A stretch of DNA of 64,000 nt from Thermovenabulum sp049723235 (GTDB lineage: Bacteria; Bacillota; Thermosediminibacteria; Thermosediminibacterales; Thermosediminibacteraceae), in NCBI RefSeq assembly GCF_049723235.1, contig NZ_JBNARB010000011.1, positions 1 to 64,000 of the forward strand. Direction: 5' to 3'. Position 1 is the first letter of the stretch, and each line of letters begins with the position of its first letter. Positions 34,911-42,641 of this stretch are shown here, piece after piece. Both the position numbers and the translations under genes were made by a program. The notes beneath the pieces are model-generated. The model was not told the DNA's origin and did no database searches. It worked only from the letters and a program-made list of their open reading frames with translations.

Positions 34911-35573
34911 TTGACCAATTTACGATCCGGGTTCAATAAAGAACTGGAATTACTGCAGCAGGATATACTGAAAATGGGGAGTGTAGTAGAACAGCAGATT
35001 TTTAATGCGGTGGAATCTCTGGTGAAAAAAGATGAGAAACTGGCAATAAAAGTAATTGAGGATGATGATATAGTGGATAATTTACAGCACTTGATTGAGG
35101 ATAAATGCATTAAACTTATTGCAACCCAGCATCCCTTAGCCAAGGATTTGAGAGTAATTTTTACCGGAGTAAAAATAGTTACGGACCTGGAAAGAATGTC
35201 CGATAATGCGGTAGACATAGCAAAAACCACTATAAGATTGTTAAATGAAGAATATATAAAGCCATTAATTGATATCCCACGTATGGCTCACTTAGCTAAG
35301 GAAATGGTAAAAAATGCCCTTGATGCTTATGTGAATGAAGATGTGGAAGCAGCAAAAAAAGTATGTGAAGCGGATGATGAAATAGATCATTTGTATTCTC
35401 AAATTTTCAGAGAATTGCTAATTATTATGATGCAGGACCCCAAAACCATTTCGCAGGCTACGTCACTGTTATTTGTGGGCAGGTATTTAGAAAGAATAGC
35501 GGATCATGCCACCAATATTGGTGAATGGTTAATATTTTTGGTTACCGGTGAAAAAAAGGAGTTAAACAATTAG
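34911..35573 (+). CDS. phoU: Phosphate signalling protein PhoU
   Basis: This 220-aa all-helical protein contains two PhoU repeats, each with the E/DxxxD-type metal-binding motif: RVIFTGVKIVTDLERMSDNAVDIA in the first, and TSLLFVGRYLERIADHATNIGEW in the second. PhoU links the Pst transporter to PhoR and keeps the Pho response off when phosphate is ample. It follows pstB after 22 bases; the TTG start is preceded by GGAGGGAAAGCC. A terminator closes the operon. Confidence 0.95.
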   Translation: MTNLRSGFNKELELLQQDILKMGSVVEQQIFNAVESLVKKDEKLAIKVIEDDDIVDNLQHLIEDKCIKLIATQHPLAKDLRVIFTGVKIVTDLERMSDNAVDIAKTTIRLLNEEYIKPLIDIPRMAHLAKEMVKNALDAYVNEDVEAAKKVCEADDEIDHLYSQIFRELLIIMMQDPKTISQATSLLFVGRYLERIADHATNIGEWLIFLVTGEKKELNN

Positions 35574-35599
35574 AGCGCTGGCAAAGCGCTTTTTTTATT
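35574..35599 (+). terminator. Rho-independent terminator after phoU
   Basis: AGCGCT (35574-35579) pairs with AGCGCT (35585-35590) around a 5-base loop and is followed by TTTTTTATTT. It begins right after the phoU stop codon. Confidence 0.88.
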
Positions 35600-35601
35600 T
35601 T

Positions 35602-35631
35602 GTATAAATTATCTTACCCGTGGAAAGCTAA
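35602..35631 (+). promoter_or_regulatory. Possible forespore (sigma-F-like) promoter before DUF1614/spoIIP
   Basis: GTATA (35602-35606), a 15-base spacer and GGAAAGCTAA (35622-35631) resemble the sigma-F pattern, but two of the defined -10 positions are wrong. The location before a sporulation operon makes it worth noting; the match alone is weak. Confidence 0.3.
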
Positions 35632-35664
35632 AAAAGAAAAAATTTTGTATTTAGAGGTGATAAA

Positions 35665-36363
35665 ATGCCTTTTGGAATAATTTTACTTGTTGCAGTAGCT
35701 ATTTTAATATATTTTGGTGTTTTACATCGGGTTCTTGATAGGATGAAATTGAACGATAAAACAGCCCTCCTATTTTTGGCAATAATGGTAGTAGGATTTT
35801 TTTTACCAGCAATTCCTTTAAGTAGCAGTTTATCGATAAATATTGGTGGAGGAATAGTACCGATAATCTTAGCTTTATATTTAATAGTAACGGCAGATGA
35901 AGCTGCGGAGAAAATAAGAGCAATTGTAGCTTCGGTAATCAGCGGTATAGCAGTATTTTTGGCGGGTAGGCTATTACCTGCAGAACCCGATGTAATGATA
36001 ATAGATCCGCTTTTTGCCTTTGCAATAATTTCAGGAATTGTATCCTATATTTTCGGCAGATCAAGGCGCGGAGCTTTTATTGCAGGTATAATGGGTATTT
36101 TAATCGGGGATCTTTTATACGTTTTTGGGGTAGCGGGAAGACCCATTGGTACTGTTATAGGAGGAGCAGGAGTTTTTGATGCGACAATAATTTCGGGTGT
36201 GATAGCGGTCCTTTTATGTGAATTAGTTGGGGAGACAAGGGAAAAGCTTCAGGGAGGAACGGCAAAAGCAAATTTAAATACAAGAAAACAAGAAGAATCA
36301 ACTCAAAATAATATTTCGCAAGATGATTTTACACAAGAAGGGGATGAAAAAAATGAGGAGTAA
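35665..36363 (+). CDS. DUF1614 polytopic membrane protein
   Basis: This 232-aa protein has about seven hydrophobic segments over residues 3-195, including LFLAIMVVGFFLPAIPL, IGGGIVPIILALYLI and FAFAIISGIVSYIFG, and a polar Gln/Asn/Glu-rich tail (about 200-232). The pattern fits the DUF1614 family of Clostridia, of unknown role. It overlaps spoIIP by 11 bases and so is probably made with it, which hints at a part in sporulation. The ATG is preceded by AGAGGTG. Confidence 0.8.
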   Translation: MPFGIILLVAVAILIYFGVLHRVLDRMKLNDKTALLFLAIMVVGFFLPAIPLSSSLSINIGGGIVPIILALYLIVTADEAAEKIRAIVASVISGIAVFLAGRLLPAEPDVMIIDPLFAFAIISGIVSYIFGRSRRGAFIAGIMGILIGDLLYVFGVAGRPIGTVIGGAGVFDATIISGVIAVLLCELVGETREKLQGGTAKANLNTRKQEESTQNNISQDDFTQEGDEKNEE

Positions 36364-37600
36364 AATAAAGAGATTATATATTTATTTGTTAATAATATTT
36401 ATTGTTTTTTCATTTTTTTCAATTGTTCACGCTGAAGAAGAAACAAAAGATGGCTATTTTACGGTTTATGAAGAGGGTACCAACGATATTGTATTTCGAA
36501 CCAGCATGTATGTAACTGTGGGAGATCAATATTTAGATGAAAATAATAATTTGTACGAAGTTACAGAGGTGAAGGGTAATATAGCTTTTGCAAAATTTAT
36601 AGAAAAAATTGATATTGAAAGTGCTCTTCAAACCAATGAACAGGAAGGTGTTCAGGAAGCATTTAAAGAATCAGGACAAAAAGTAATAGCCATATATCAT
36701 ACCCACAGTGATGAGTCGTATGTTCCTACCGATGGTAAATCCAGCATTCCATATAGGGGAGGAATATTCAAAGTTGGAGAGGCTTTAAAAAAAGCCCTGG
36801 AGCAAAAGGGAGTAAAGGTGATTCAATCGGAAAAACCCCATGACCCTCATGATGCCGGTGCTTACCATCGCTCGAGGCGTACCGCCATGGAGCTTCTAAA
36901 ACAGAGACCCGATGCCGTTTTAGATGTACACAGGGATGCAGTACCCGCCGAAGAGTATACCGGCAGTGTAAATGGAAGGCCGGTAGCGCAGATTAGGCTT
37001 GTTGTTGGAAGACAAAATCCGCAGATAAAAATGATAAATAATTTTGCCTGGCAGATTAAGGCCACTGCAGATAAAAAATACCCTGGCCTTCTAAAGGGAA
37101 TATTTTACGGTAAGGGCAACTACAATCAGGACCTTTTCCCCAGGACAATATTGGTAGAAGCCGGGACTTACACAAATCATAGAGAAAAGGCTGAAGAAGG
37201 TATTCAACATCTGGCGGATGTAATAATGGCGACCGTATACGGTGCGGATTATCAAAAAGAATCGACACCTCAAGGTTTGGTCGCCCAGGTGCCCGGAGAA
37301 AGAAAAAGTGCGGGTACCACAATATTCTGGATAATTTTTATCGCGGTGTTAGGAATTGTAGGATACATGATTATCAGCACGGGGGGTTGGAATGAATTTA
37401 AAAGCAAAGTGAAAAAGTTCGGTAGTTCGGAATTCTCCAATTTCCTGGGAAATATTCTTGTAAAAAAGAAAAAGTCTATTTTACAGGAAAACCAGGAAGA
37501 AGTAAAAAAAGAGGAAAAAGAAGCTGCACAGATTATTTCAGATCAAGATGATACTGAACCGGAAAAAGAAGAAAATAAAAATGAAGAAAATAATTTATAG
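36353..37600 (+). CDS. spoIIP: Stage II sporulation protein P (SpoIIP)
   Basis: This 415-aa cell-wall hydrolase helps dissolve septal peptidoglycan during engulfment, with SpoIID and SpoIIM. It has an N-terminal signal/anchor (about residues 6-28, ending IVHAEE). The SpoIIP amidase/endopeptidase domain (about 105-300) shows YHTHSDESYVP, LDVHRDAVP and LVEAGTYTNHREKAEEGI. A second hydrophobic segment (about 318-337) and a Glu/Lys-rich tail follow. The tail segment is unusual compared with the shorter bacillus protein. ATG 36353 is chosen because GAAGGGG lies 9 bases before it; it overlaps the DUF1614 gene. Confidence 0.92.
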   Translation: MRSKIKRLYIYLLIIFIVFSFFSIVHAEEETKDGYFTVYEEGTNDIVFRTSMYVTVGDQYLDENNNLYEVTEVKGNIAFAKFIEKIDIESALQTNEQEGVQEAFKESGQKVIAIYHTHSDESYVPTDGKSSIPYRGGIFKVGEALKKALEQKGVKVIQSEKPHDPHDAGAYHRSRRTAMELLKQRPDAVLDVHRDAVPAEEYTGSVNGRPVAQIRLVVGRQNPQIKMINNFAWQIKATADKKYPGLLKGIFYGKGNYNQDLFPRTILVEAGTYTNHREKAEEGIQHLADVIMATVYGADYQKESTPQGLVAQVPGERKSAGTTIFWIIFIAVLGIVGYMIISTGGWNEFKSKVKKFGSSEFSNFLGNILVKKKKSILQENQEEVKKEEKEAAQIISDQDDTEPEKEENKNEENNL

Positions 37601-37609
37601 GTGGAATTT

Positions 37610-38047
37610 ATGAAAGTGATATATGCTGATTACTGGGGCAGCTACATTTCTGTAGTAGCTGCTTCCATTCATTTAGGACTTATTATTGAATACGATTATG
37701 ATAAATTGCTAAATTTACAAAAGTTTTGCGATAAAAATTGCTTGGAACAGGGAAGGCTAATTTTTTTTGGAACCGATAAAAAAGGTAGAAAGGTGTATAT
37801 TTTAGGAGTTAAAAAATCAGGTAAAATTGTGGAAAGGGCTTTAAGAGGAATTTCTGAGATTTACGATATTGGAAAAGATAATTTATCTTTTGTAGATTTA
37901 TCTGATTATAAGAATATTTACATTAAGGCAGGCGAATTTTTTTGTAAAAAAATGAATTTTAAAAGCATAGGACAAAAACTCATTGTTTATGGAATAAAGA
38001 AAAATTTTATAGAATTGAAAAAGTTAATATTAAAGATTAGAGAATAA
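37610..38047 (+). CDS. DUF3189 family protein, first copy
   Basis: This 145-aa protein resembles its neighbour at 38063 across the full length: both open with a short strand, a Tyr-rich turn and a Gly-Ser-x-x-Ser-Val-Val-Ala-A segment (YWGSYISVVAASIHLG here), then a GxPFFxG-like step (LIFFGTDKKGRKVYILG), and end in a lysine-rich helix. These match DUF3189, a family of unknown role in Clostridia. ATG 37610 follows AGGTGGA. It starts 9 bases after spoIIP and so shares that operon. Confidence 0.75.
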   Translation: MKVIYADYWGSYISVVAASIHLGLIIEYDYDKLLNLQKFCDKNCLEQGRLIFFGTDKKGRKVYILGVKKSGKIVERALRGISEIYDIGKDNLSFVDLSDYKNIYIKAGEFFCKKMNFKSIGQKLIVYGIKKNFIELKKLILKIRE

Positions 38048-38062
38048 TTAAGGTGATGTTTT

Positions 38063-38536
38063 ATGAAAATATTTTACTATTGTTATGGAAGTGCCCATTC
38101 TTCGGTAGTAGCAGCCGCCATTCATACAGGATTTCTTCCGGTGGATAGAATACCCGAATATAACGAATTTATTGAATTACCCTATTACGATAAAACAGAA
38201 AATTATGAAATAGGCACACCTTTTTTTATGGGTAAGGATGAATTCGAAAATGAAGTTTTTATTATAGGCATGACCAATGAAAGAGAATTGATAAAGAAAA
38301 TTATTATTTCCTATTTAAAAGAGTGCGGTATTGATCATCACGAAATATATATGGTTGGCACCTTACAACTGGTAAATTTGAAAACAAAAATTGGTGGGAT
38401 CTTATCCCGAAGACTCGGGCTCGTTTTTCTGGGAAGACCATTGACAATAAAAGGTATTCAGGAAAGGTATTTTGATTTTGTGGATCTGGTAAAAAAAGTT
38501 AAAAAAAATTTAATGGAAATTAATTTCTTGACTTGA
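38063..38536 (+). CDS. DUF3189 family protein, second copy
   Basis: This 157-aa protein is the better-preserved member of the pair: IFYYCYGSAHSSVVAAAIHTGFLP at the start, TPFFMGKDEFENEVFIIGMTNE in the middle and RRLGLVFLGRPLTIKGI towards the end. The opening looks like the phosphate-binding turn of a P-loop-like or Rossmann-like fold (YGSAHSS), but this is only a visual suggestion. The family has no assigned role. The tandem copies after spoIIP suggest duplication. The ATG follows AAGGTGATG. Confidence 0.82.
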   Translation: MKIFYYCYGSAHSSVVAAAIHTGFLPVDRIPEYNEFIELPYYDKTENYEIGTPFFMGKDEFENEVFIIGMTNERELIKKIIISYLKECGIDHHEIYMVGTLQLVNLKTKIGGILSRRLGLVFLGRPLTIKGIQERYFDFVDLVKKVKKNLMEINFLT

Positions 38537-38592
38537 ATGTTAATTTAATTAATAATAAAGTTTGTAAAGTTTTAAGTAAAAGGGGATAAAAA

Positions 38593-39927
38593 TTGGGGAA
38601 GGCAAAGGTTTATTATATAAAAGAAAATAGTTTGGCAAAAAAAGCTGGAATAAATATAGGAGATGAAATTTGTTCCATTAATGGTAAACCTGTTGAAGAT
38701 ATTCTGGATTACAAGTTTTACTCCACTGAAGAAAAAGTTGAAATACTCCTAAAGACAAAAGAAGGGGAAAAAAAAGTATACATTGAAAAGGATTTTGATG
38801 AAGATCTGGGAATCGGATTTAAAAATCCCATTATAGATACAATAAAGGTCTGCAAAAATAGGTGTATATTTTGCTTTGTTGACCAAATGCCAAAGGGTTT
38901 ACGTCCTTCACTTTATGTGAAAGATGATGATTATCGTTTATCTTTTCTTAAAGGCACCTACATCACCCTTACAAATCTAACTCTTCAAGACAAGAAAAAA
39001 ATTTACGAGATGCATTTAAGCCCTCTTTATATCTCAGTTCATGCAACGGATATAAAAATAAGAAATTTTTTACTGGGGGTTGAAAACGGTTTAAATATCC
39101 TTGAATGTTTGGAAGAATTTAAAGAAAACGGGATTAATTTTCACACCCAAATTGTTCTTTGTCCGGGTATAAATGATAAAGAAGTGCTTAAAAAAACTAT
39201 AGAAGACCTTACGGGACTTTACCCCGCAATTCTTTCAATAGCCGTTGTACCGGTTGGGCTAACCCGCTTCAGGGAAAATTTATTTCCATTGAGGGATTTT
39301 ACATCAAAAGAAGCTTTTGAGGTGATTAAACTTATACAAAATTTCCAGAAATACAATTTGAGAAAATTTGGCAAAAGGCTTGTTTTTGCGGCCGATGAGT
39401 TTTATGAAAAAGCGAGTTTAAACTTTCCTTCCTATAAAACTTATGAAGATTTCGCCCAGTGGGAAAACGGAGTGGGGATGGTTTCATTATTACGACATCA
39501 AATTCGTTGCTATAAAAAGAGGCTACCCGGGAAACTGCTTAAAAGAAGGCATGTAACAATTGTTACCGGATTTTCCGGATACCAAATTTTAGCAAATGAA
39601 CTGGCATTTATGAAAGATATAGAAAATTTAAGATTAGGAATAAAAGCTGTAAAAAACAGTTTTTTTGGTGAATCGGTCACCGTTGCAGGGCTAATAACAG
39701 GAACGGATATAATCTCACAGTTAAAAGACGAGGATTTGGGAGATGAGGTACTTATTCCTTCAGTTATGGTAAATGAAGGGAAATTTCTTGACGATGTCAC
39801 TGTTGAGCAGGTATCAAAAAATTTAAATACTCCTTTTAAAGTAGTTCCTGTCAACGGTAAGGCCCTCCTCAACAGCATAATAAATATAAGATCGGGGGGA
39901 AGAACGTGGGATTTACAGCAACCATAA
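38593..39927 (+). CDS. PDZ-radical SAM-DUF512 protein
   Basis: This 444-aa protein has an N-terminal PDZ domain (about residues 1-60: ENSLAKKAGINIGDEICSING). A radical SAM-like core follows, with CKNRCIFCFVDQMPKGLRPSLYVKDDDYRLSFLKG (cluster cysteines about 88-95). The C-terminal half is DUF512 (LAFMKDIENLRLG..., VTVAGLITGTDI, PSVMVNEGKFLDD). The family is common in Clostridia beside der; the reaction is unknown. A TTG start follows AAAAGGGG. der overlaps its 3' end by 22 bases, which couples the two genes. Confidence 0.9.
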   Translation: MGKAKVYYIKENSLAKKAGINIGDEICSINGKPVEDILDYKFYSTEEKVEILLKTKEGEKKVYIEKDFDEDLGIGFKNPIIDTIKVCKNRCIFCFVDQMPKGLRPSLYVKDDDYRLSFLKGTYITLTNLTLQDKKKIYEMHLSPLYISVHATDIKIRNFLLGVENGLNILECLEEFKENGINFHTQIVLCPGINDKEVLKKTIEDLTGLYPAILSIAVVPVGLTRFRENLFPLRDFTSKEAFEVIKLIQNFQKYNLRKFGKRLVFAADEFYEKASLNFPSYKTYEDFAQWENGVGMVSLLRHQIRCYKKRLPGKLLKRRHVTIVTGFSGYQILANELAFMKDIENLRLGIKAVKNSFFGESVTVAGLITGTDIISQLKDEDLGDEVLIPSVMVNEGKFLDDVTVEQVSKNLNTPFKVVPVNGKALLNSIINIRSGGRTWDLQQP

Positions 39928-41228
39928 TAGGAAGGCCAAATGTAGGGAAATCCACCCTATTTAACAGAATAATCGGAAAAAGAATCTCCATTGTTGATGA
40001 TAAACCCGGTGTGACAAGGGATCGAATCTACGGTCAGGTGGAATGGAGAGATAAAAAATTTACCCTGGTGGATACGGGCGGAATAGAGCCCGGAAATGAA
40101 GATATCATTTTTTCAAAAGTTCTACATCAAGTAAAATTAGCTATAGAGAACACCGATGTAATAGTATTCCTTGTGGATGGGAAAGAAGGATTGACACCAA
40201 TTGATGAAGATGTGGCCCAGATTTTAAGGAAAAGTAAAAAACCGGTTATTTTAGTAGTAAACAAAGTAGATAATTTTGAAACCCAATCAGAAGCTGCCTT
40301 TGAGTATTATAAATTGGGTTTTGGTGATCCTATATTGATTTCTGCCGCTCATGGTGTAAATATTGGTGATTTACTTGATAGGATTGTAGGACATATTCCA
40401 GACGAGGAGGTTCCTGAATACGACGAAGATGTAATTAAAGTAGCGGTGGTGGGTAGACCCAATGTGGGCAAATCTTCTCTTGTTAATTCAATCTTAGGAG
40501 AAGAAAGGGTAATTGTTAGCGACATTCCTGGCACAACAAGAGATGCTATCGATACTTTGTTTGAATATCAGGGGAAGAAAATGGTGTTAATTGATACGGC
40601 AGGTTTGAGAAGGAAAAGCAGGGTTAAGGAGGACATAGAATTTTACAGTAATTTAAGGGCTATCGGCGCCATAGAAAGGGCTGATGTGGTTTTAATGGTG
40701 ATAGATGCCACTTCAGAAATTACGGAACAGGACAAAAAAATTGCAGGACTTGCCCATGAAGAAGGTAAAGCAATGATTATTGTGGTAAATAAATGGGACG
40801 CAGTGGAGAAGGACGACAAAACTATTTATAGATACACTGAAGAAATAAAAGAAGAATTCAAATTTGCCGAATATGCGCCTGTTGTTTTTGTTTCGGCGCT
40901 AACGAAAAAAAGGGTGCCAAAAATTTTAGAACTTATTGAATTTGTAATGAATTACTATACCTTTAGAGTAGAAAAAAAGATGTTAAGAGAACTTTTGGAT
41001 GAAGCTATGACAATAGTACCTCCGCCGGTTATTAAGGGGAAAAGATTGAAAATTTACGATGCTGAACAAATAGGTATAAAACCCCCTACCTTTAGTTTTA
41101 TTGTAAACGATCCGGAAATCTTACATTTTTCATATCAGCGTTATTTGGAAAACAAATTAAGGGAAAAATTTGGTTTTGAGGGCACTCCAATATTTTTCAA
41201 AATAAAAAAGAAGGAAAAGAAAAAATAA
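39906..41228 (+). CDS. der: Ribosome-assembly GTPase Der
   Basis: This 440-aa GTPase with two tandem G domains acts in 50S ribosome assembly. The first P-loop is GRPNVGKSTLF (about residues 8-18), with DTGG and NKVD. The second is GRPNVGKSSLV (about 184-194), with DTAG and NKWD. A KH-like domain follows (about 350-440: PPVIKGKRLKIYDAEQIGIKPPTF), ending in a Lys-rich tail. The GTG start lies inside the end of the DUF512 gene, after GGGGGGAA. Confidence 0.97.
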   Translation: MGFTATIIGRPNVGKSTLFNRIIGKRISIVDDKPGVTRDRIYGQVEWRDKKFTLVDTGGIEPGNEDIIFSKVLHQVKLAIENTDVIVFLVDGKEGLTPIDEDVAQILRKSKKPVILVVNKVDNFETQSEAAFEYYKLGFGDPILISAAHGVNIGDLLDRIVGHIPDEEVPEYDEDVIKVAVVGRPNVGKSSLVNSILGEERVIVSDIPGTTRDAIDTLFEYQGKKMVLIDTAGLRRKSRVKEDIEFYSNLRAIGAIERADVVLMVIDATSEITEQDKKIAGLAHEEGKAMIIVVNKWDAVEKDDKTIYRYTEEIKEEFKFAEYAPVVFVSALTKKRVPKILELIEFVMNYYTFRVEKKMLRELLDEAMTIVPPPVIKGKRLKIYDAEQIGIKPPTFSFIVNDPEILHFSYQRYLENKLREKFGFEGTPIFFKIKKKEKKK

Positions 41229-41248
41229 ATTTTAAGGGGAATATAAAT

Positions 41249-42244
41249 ATGAGAATTTCAATTCTGGGCGCGGGAAGCTGGGGAACGGCTCTTTCAAATG
41301 TAGTTTCTGATAATAAGCATGAAGCAATTTTATGGGCAAGAAGGAGAGAATTAGCCGAAGAGATAAACCAAATAAAGGAAAATAAGGAATACCTGCCCGG
41401 TGCAAAAATAAATTCGAGCATTTTGGCAACTCATGATTTGGAATATGCTGTGAAAAATTCGGAAATAGTGATTCTTGCCACACCTTCTCAGGCCCTGCGG
41501 TCCATTCTAAGGGAAGCAAAAAAATATATAGCAAAAGACTCTATTATTTTAAACGCTTCTAAGGGCATAGAGAATGAAAGCCTTATGCGCATGTCTGAAG
41601 TAATAAAAGATGAATTACCCCAAAATTCTCAAATTGCAGTTATTTCTGGTCCAAGTCATGCGGAAGAAGTAATAAGGAGATATCCTACCGCTGTTGTGGT
41701 AGCTTCCAAGGATAAAAGGGTTTTGAAAATCTTACAGGAGGTTTTTATTAATAATTATTTTAGAGTTTATCGAAACTCTGACGTAATAGGAGTAGAATTG
41801 GGAGGAGCTTTAAAAAACATTATAGCTATTTGTTCAGGAGTTTCTGAAGGCCTGGGATATGGCGATAATACTCGGGCAGCTTTGATTACCAGGGGTATTA
41901 TCGAGATAATGAGGTTGGGGAAAAAGCTGGGGGCTAAAAGCTCCACTTTTTCTGGACTATCGGGAATAGGCGATGTAATTGTTACCTGCAGCAGCATGCA
42001 CAGCCGTAACAGGAGAGCGGGAATTGAGATTGGAAAGGGCAAAAAAGTTGATGAGGTTGTTAAATCCACAAAAATGGTAATCGAAGGAATATATGCTACA
42101 AAAGCTGCAAAAAAACTTTCTGACCTATATGAAGTGGAAATGCCGATAACCCAGGAGGCATATAAAGTATTATTTGAGGATAAAGACCCCAAAAAAGCTG
42201 TAGATGATTTAATGGCAAGGCGGGGGAAAATAGAAGTATATTAA
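41249..42244 (+). CDS. gpsA: Glycerol-3-phosphate dehydrogenase [NAD(P)+]
   Basis: This 331-aa enzyme reduces dihydroxyacetone phosphate to sn-glycerol 3-phosphate for phospholipid synthesis. It starts RISILGAGSWGTALSNV (dinucleotide fold) and has the signature GVELGGALKNIIAICSGVSEGLGYGDNTRAALITRG with the catalytic lysine. In many Clostridia plsY (acyltransferase) lies between der and gpsA; here the two are only 20 bases apart with no plsY. AAGGGG precedes the ATG. Confidence 0.96.
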   Translation: MRISILGAGSWGTALSNVVSDNKHEAILWARRRELAEEINQIKENKEYLPGAKINSSILATHDLEYAVKNSEIVILATPSQALRSILREAKKYIAKDSIILNASKGIENESLMRMSEVIKDELPQNSQIAVISGPSHAEEVIRRYPTAVVVASKDKRVLKILQEVFINNYFRVYRNSDVIGVELGGALKNIIAICSGVSEGLGYGDNTRAALITRGIIEIMRLGKKLGAKSSTFSGLSGIGDVIVTCSSMHSRNRRAGIEIGKGKKVDEVVKSTKMVIEGIYATKAAKKLSDLYEVEMPITQEAYKVLFEDKDPKKAVDDLMARRGKIEVY

Positions 42245-42253
42245 TAATTTAAG

Positions 42254-42290
42254 TTACCGGGGTTTAATAAATAATCCCGGTAAAATTATT
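42254..42290 (+). terminator. Probable terminator after gpsA
   Basis: TTACCGGG (42254-42261) and CCCGGTAA (42276-42283) form a perfect 8-bp stem with a 14-base loop, followed by AATTATTTT. The loop is long, so efficiency is uncertain. Confidence 0.6.
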
Positions 42291-42503
42291 TTAAGCAAAA
42301 TTTTTTATACTGTTTAAAGCTTTTTCTCTCCAGCTTCCTTTTTTATATACCAAAAAGGTTATGAAGGCTCCAAATACCCACGCAAATAAAAGAGAAAAGA
42401 AGATAGACTCGGGCCTGCCAGGGGGATATTCCGGGCTTTTTGTAAGATAAGCAAGGCCGTAGGCAATAGGTACCCTCAGAAAAATTGTGGTTATAAGAGA
42501 ATT
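42291..42503 (-). pseudogene. Remnant of a MATE-family transporter gene (C-terminal end)
   Basis: On the minus strand 70 codons are open from about 42503 to a stop at 42291, with no start codon or ribosome site. The peptide reads like the last part of a MATE multidrug exporter: LRVPIAYGLAYL, then FFSLLFAWVFGAFITFLVYKKGSWREKAL, with the typical membrane helix and basic tail. The preceding about 400 codons are missing; in-frame stops lie directly upstream. It differs clearly from the intact MATE gene at 58428, so it is not a recent copy of that. It fills the gap between gpsA and spoIVA. Confidence 0.7.
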
Positions 42504-42548
42504 TTATTTTTATTATTTTTAATCCCTTAACTTTTTAGCAATCTTTTG

Positions 42549-42577
42549 TAATATTCCCAAAAAGGTGTCCATATATA
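42549..42577 (+). promoter_or_regulatory. Sigma-E promoter for spoIVA
   Basis: TAATATT (42549-42555), 14 bases, CATATATA (42570-42577). The -35 matches the mother-cell sigma-E consensus (KMATATT) at all seven positions, and the -10 matches CATACAnT at all but two. spoIVA is a well-known sigma-E target, and the predicted start (about 42584) lies 58 bases before the gene. Confidence 0.7.
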
Positions 42578-42641
42578 TATTAGTGATAAATGAATGGGAA
42601 TTCTTCGTTCAAAGTAAATCTTAGGCTAAGGAGGGGAGATG

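Noticed and set aside
41767..42192. Long open frames opposite to known genes (for example 141 codons opposite gpsA, 139 codons opposite glmL)
   Set aside because: They shadow well-conserved genes, lack ribosome sites, and their products show the low-complexity Ser/Ile/Phe composition expected of antisense reading.
42291..42503. A functional small membrane protein on the minus strand
   Set aside because: There is no start codon or ribosome site, stops lie directly upstream in frame, and the peptide looks like only the end of a MATE transporter.
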